From Shewanella fidelis ATCC BAA-318 (lineage in GTDB: Bacteria; Pseudomonadota; Gammaproteobacteria; Enterobacterales; Shewanellaceae): a stretch of DNA of 64,000 nt. A model generated the notes under the pieces. The model was not told the origin of the DNA. It searched no databases and saw only the letters and a program-made list of their open reading frames with translations. Position 1 is the first letter of the stretch; the number at the start of each line of letters is the position of its first letter. The DNA lies in NCBI RefSeq assembly GCF_000518605.1, contig NZ_JADX01000010.1, positions 124,001 through 188,000 of the forward strand, in the 5' to 3' direction. This document shows positions 63,812 to 64,000 of the stretch, piece by piece. The translations under genes and the position numbers were made by a program.

Positions 63812-64000
63812 CTAGGCTAAACCTACAATCTCACCATTATCATTAATATCTATGTTGAGGTAGCCCGGGGTTAAACCTAAGCCAGGCATAGTCATTACCT
63901 GCCCCACAAGTGCTGTAACAAAGCCAGCACCAGCATTTAATCTAAGCTCTGTGATCGGTAAATCAAAGCCAGTTGGAATGCCTTTAATATCAGGATCATG
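63812..64000 (-). CDS. fhs: Formate--tetrahydrofolate ligase, C-terminal 62 residues only
   Basis: The gene enters from the right edge, so only the end is visible. It reads [18 protein letters not shown], then [20 protein letters not shown] and NGEIVGLA before the stop at 63812-63814. These blocks are those of the Fhs C-terminus ([20 protein letters not shown]-x-G-x-IVGL). The enzyme makes 10-formyl-tetrahydrofolate from formate, ATP and THF for one-carbon metabolism. Confidence 0.9.
   Translation of the reverse strand, partial: HDPDIKGIPTGFDLPITELRLNAGAGFVTALVGQVMTMPGLGLTPGYLNIDINDNGEIVGLA

Overview
The window reads as a chromosomal segment of a marine gammaproteobacterium, most likely Shewanella or a close relative. 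The main reasons are a 968-residue RapA followed by a DUF3530 gene, PpnP, RraB, a groES-groEL operon with a (GGM)n tail, a chromosomal Qnr protein closest in my memory to QnrA (whose known source is Shewanella algae), many c-di-GMP and sensory proteins, and an RND pump with a divergent LysR regulator. Genus assignment is inference from recognised proteins, not from a search. I see no rRNA, tRNA, CRISPR array, integrase or complete insertion sequence.

Layout. 1-9600: a truncated TerC-family gene, a CPA2 antiporter, a tandem universal stress protein, a BamA-like outer membrane barrel with a DUF3108 partner, a PAP2 phosphatase, and a large HD-GYP sensor carrying a solute-binding domain nested in its Cache sensor. 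9600-17400: ppnP, small envelope proteins, a Sel1-repeat lipoprotein, a 2OG-oxygenase-like protein, several hypotheticals, an orphan fimbrial adhesin-like protein and a BCCT transporter. 17400-22000: a 1.15-kb AT-rich gap, a CpdB-type lipoprotein nucleotidase, and a secreted transglutaminase-like protein.

22176-28330 is the accessory part. It holds a cluster of Imm11/DUF1629-like genes, a 14-codon micro-ORF with its own ribosome binding site and terminator, a NERD nuclease-zinc ribbon protein, and a tightly coupled, AT-rich gene pair (NdpA/YejK-like protein plus a C-terminally membrane-anchored protein) next to duplicated DNA at the 3' end of groEL. This pair is my best candidate for an undescribed, possibly defensive, system.

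28330-38260: groESL with a sigma-32-type promoter, a MATE exporter followed closely by a qnr gene, and a LysR regulator divergent from an RND efflux adaptor and pump. 38260-46600: small secreted and membrane proteins, including one built on repeated DFSK motifs, a zincin metalloprotease and a hybrid sensor kinase with two receiver domains. 46600-56200: PIN-PhoH ATPase, rapA, DUF3530, a YqhA-family protein, a crotonase, and a REC-CheC plus PAS-GGDEF operon behind a leader with several stem-loops.

56200-64000: rraB, plsC, and a minus-strand metal (probably zinc) uptake cluster of a His-rich outer membrane protein, a solute-binding protein and an ABC permease, with no ATPase gene nearby. Then come a 41-residue membrane peptide, an MscS channel and the 3' end of fhs. 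Several start codons were moved from the longest reading frame on the basis of Shine-Dalgarno spacing or paralogue alignment; each case is noted.
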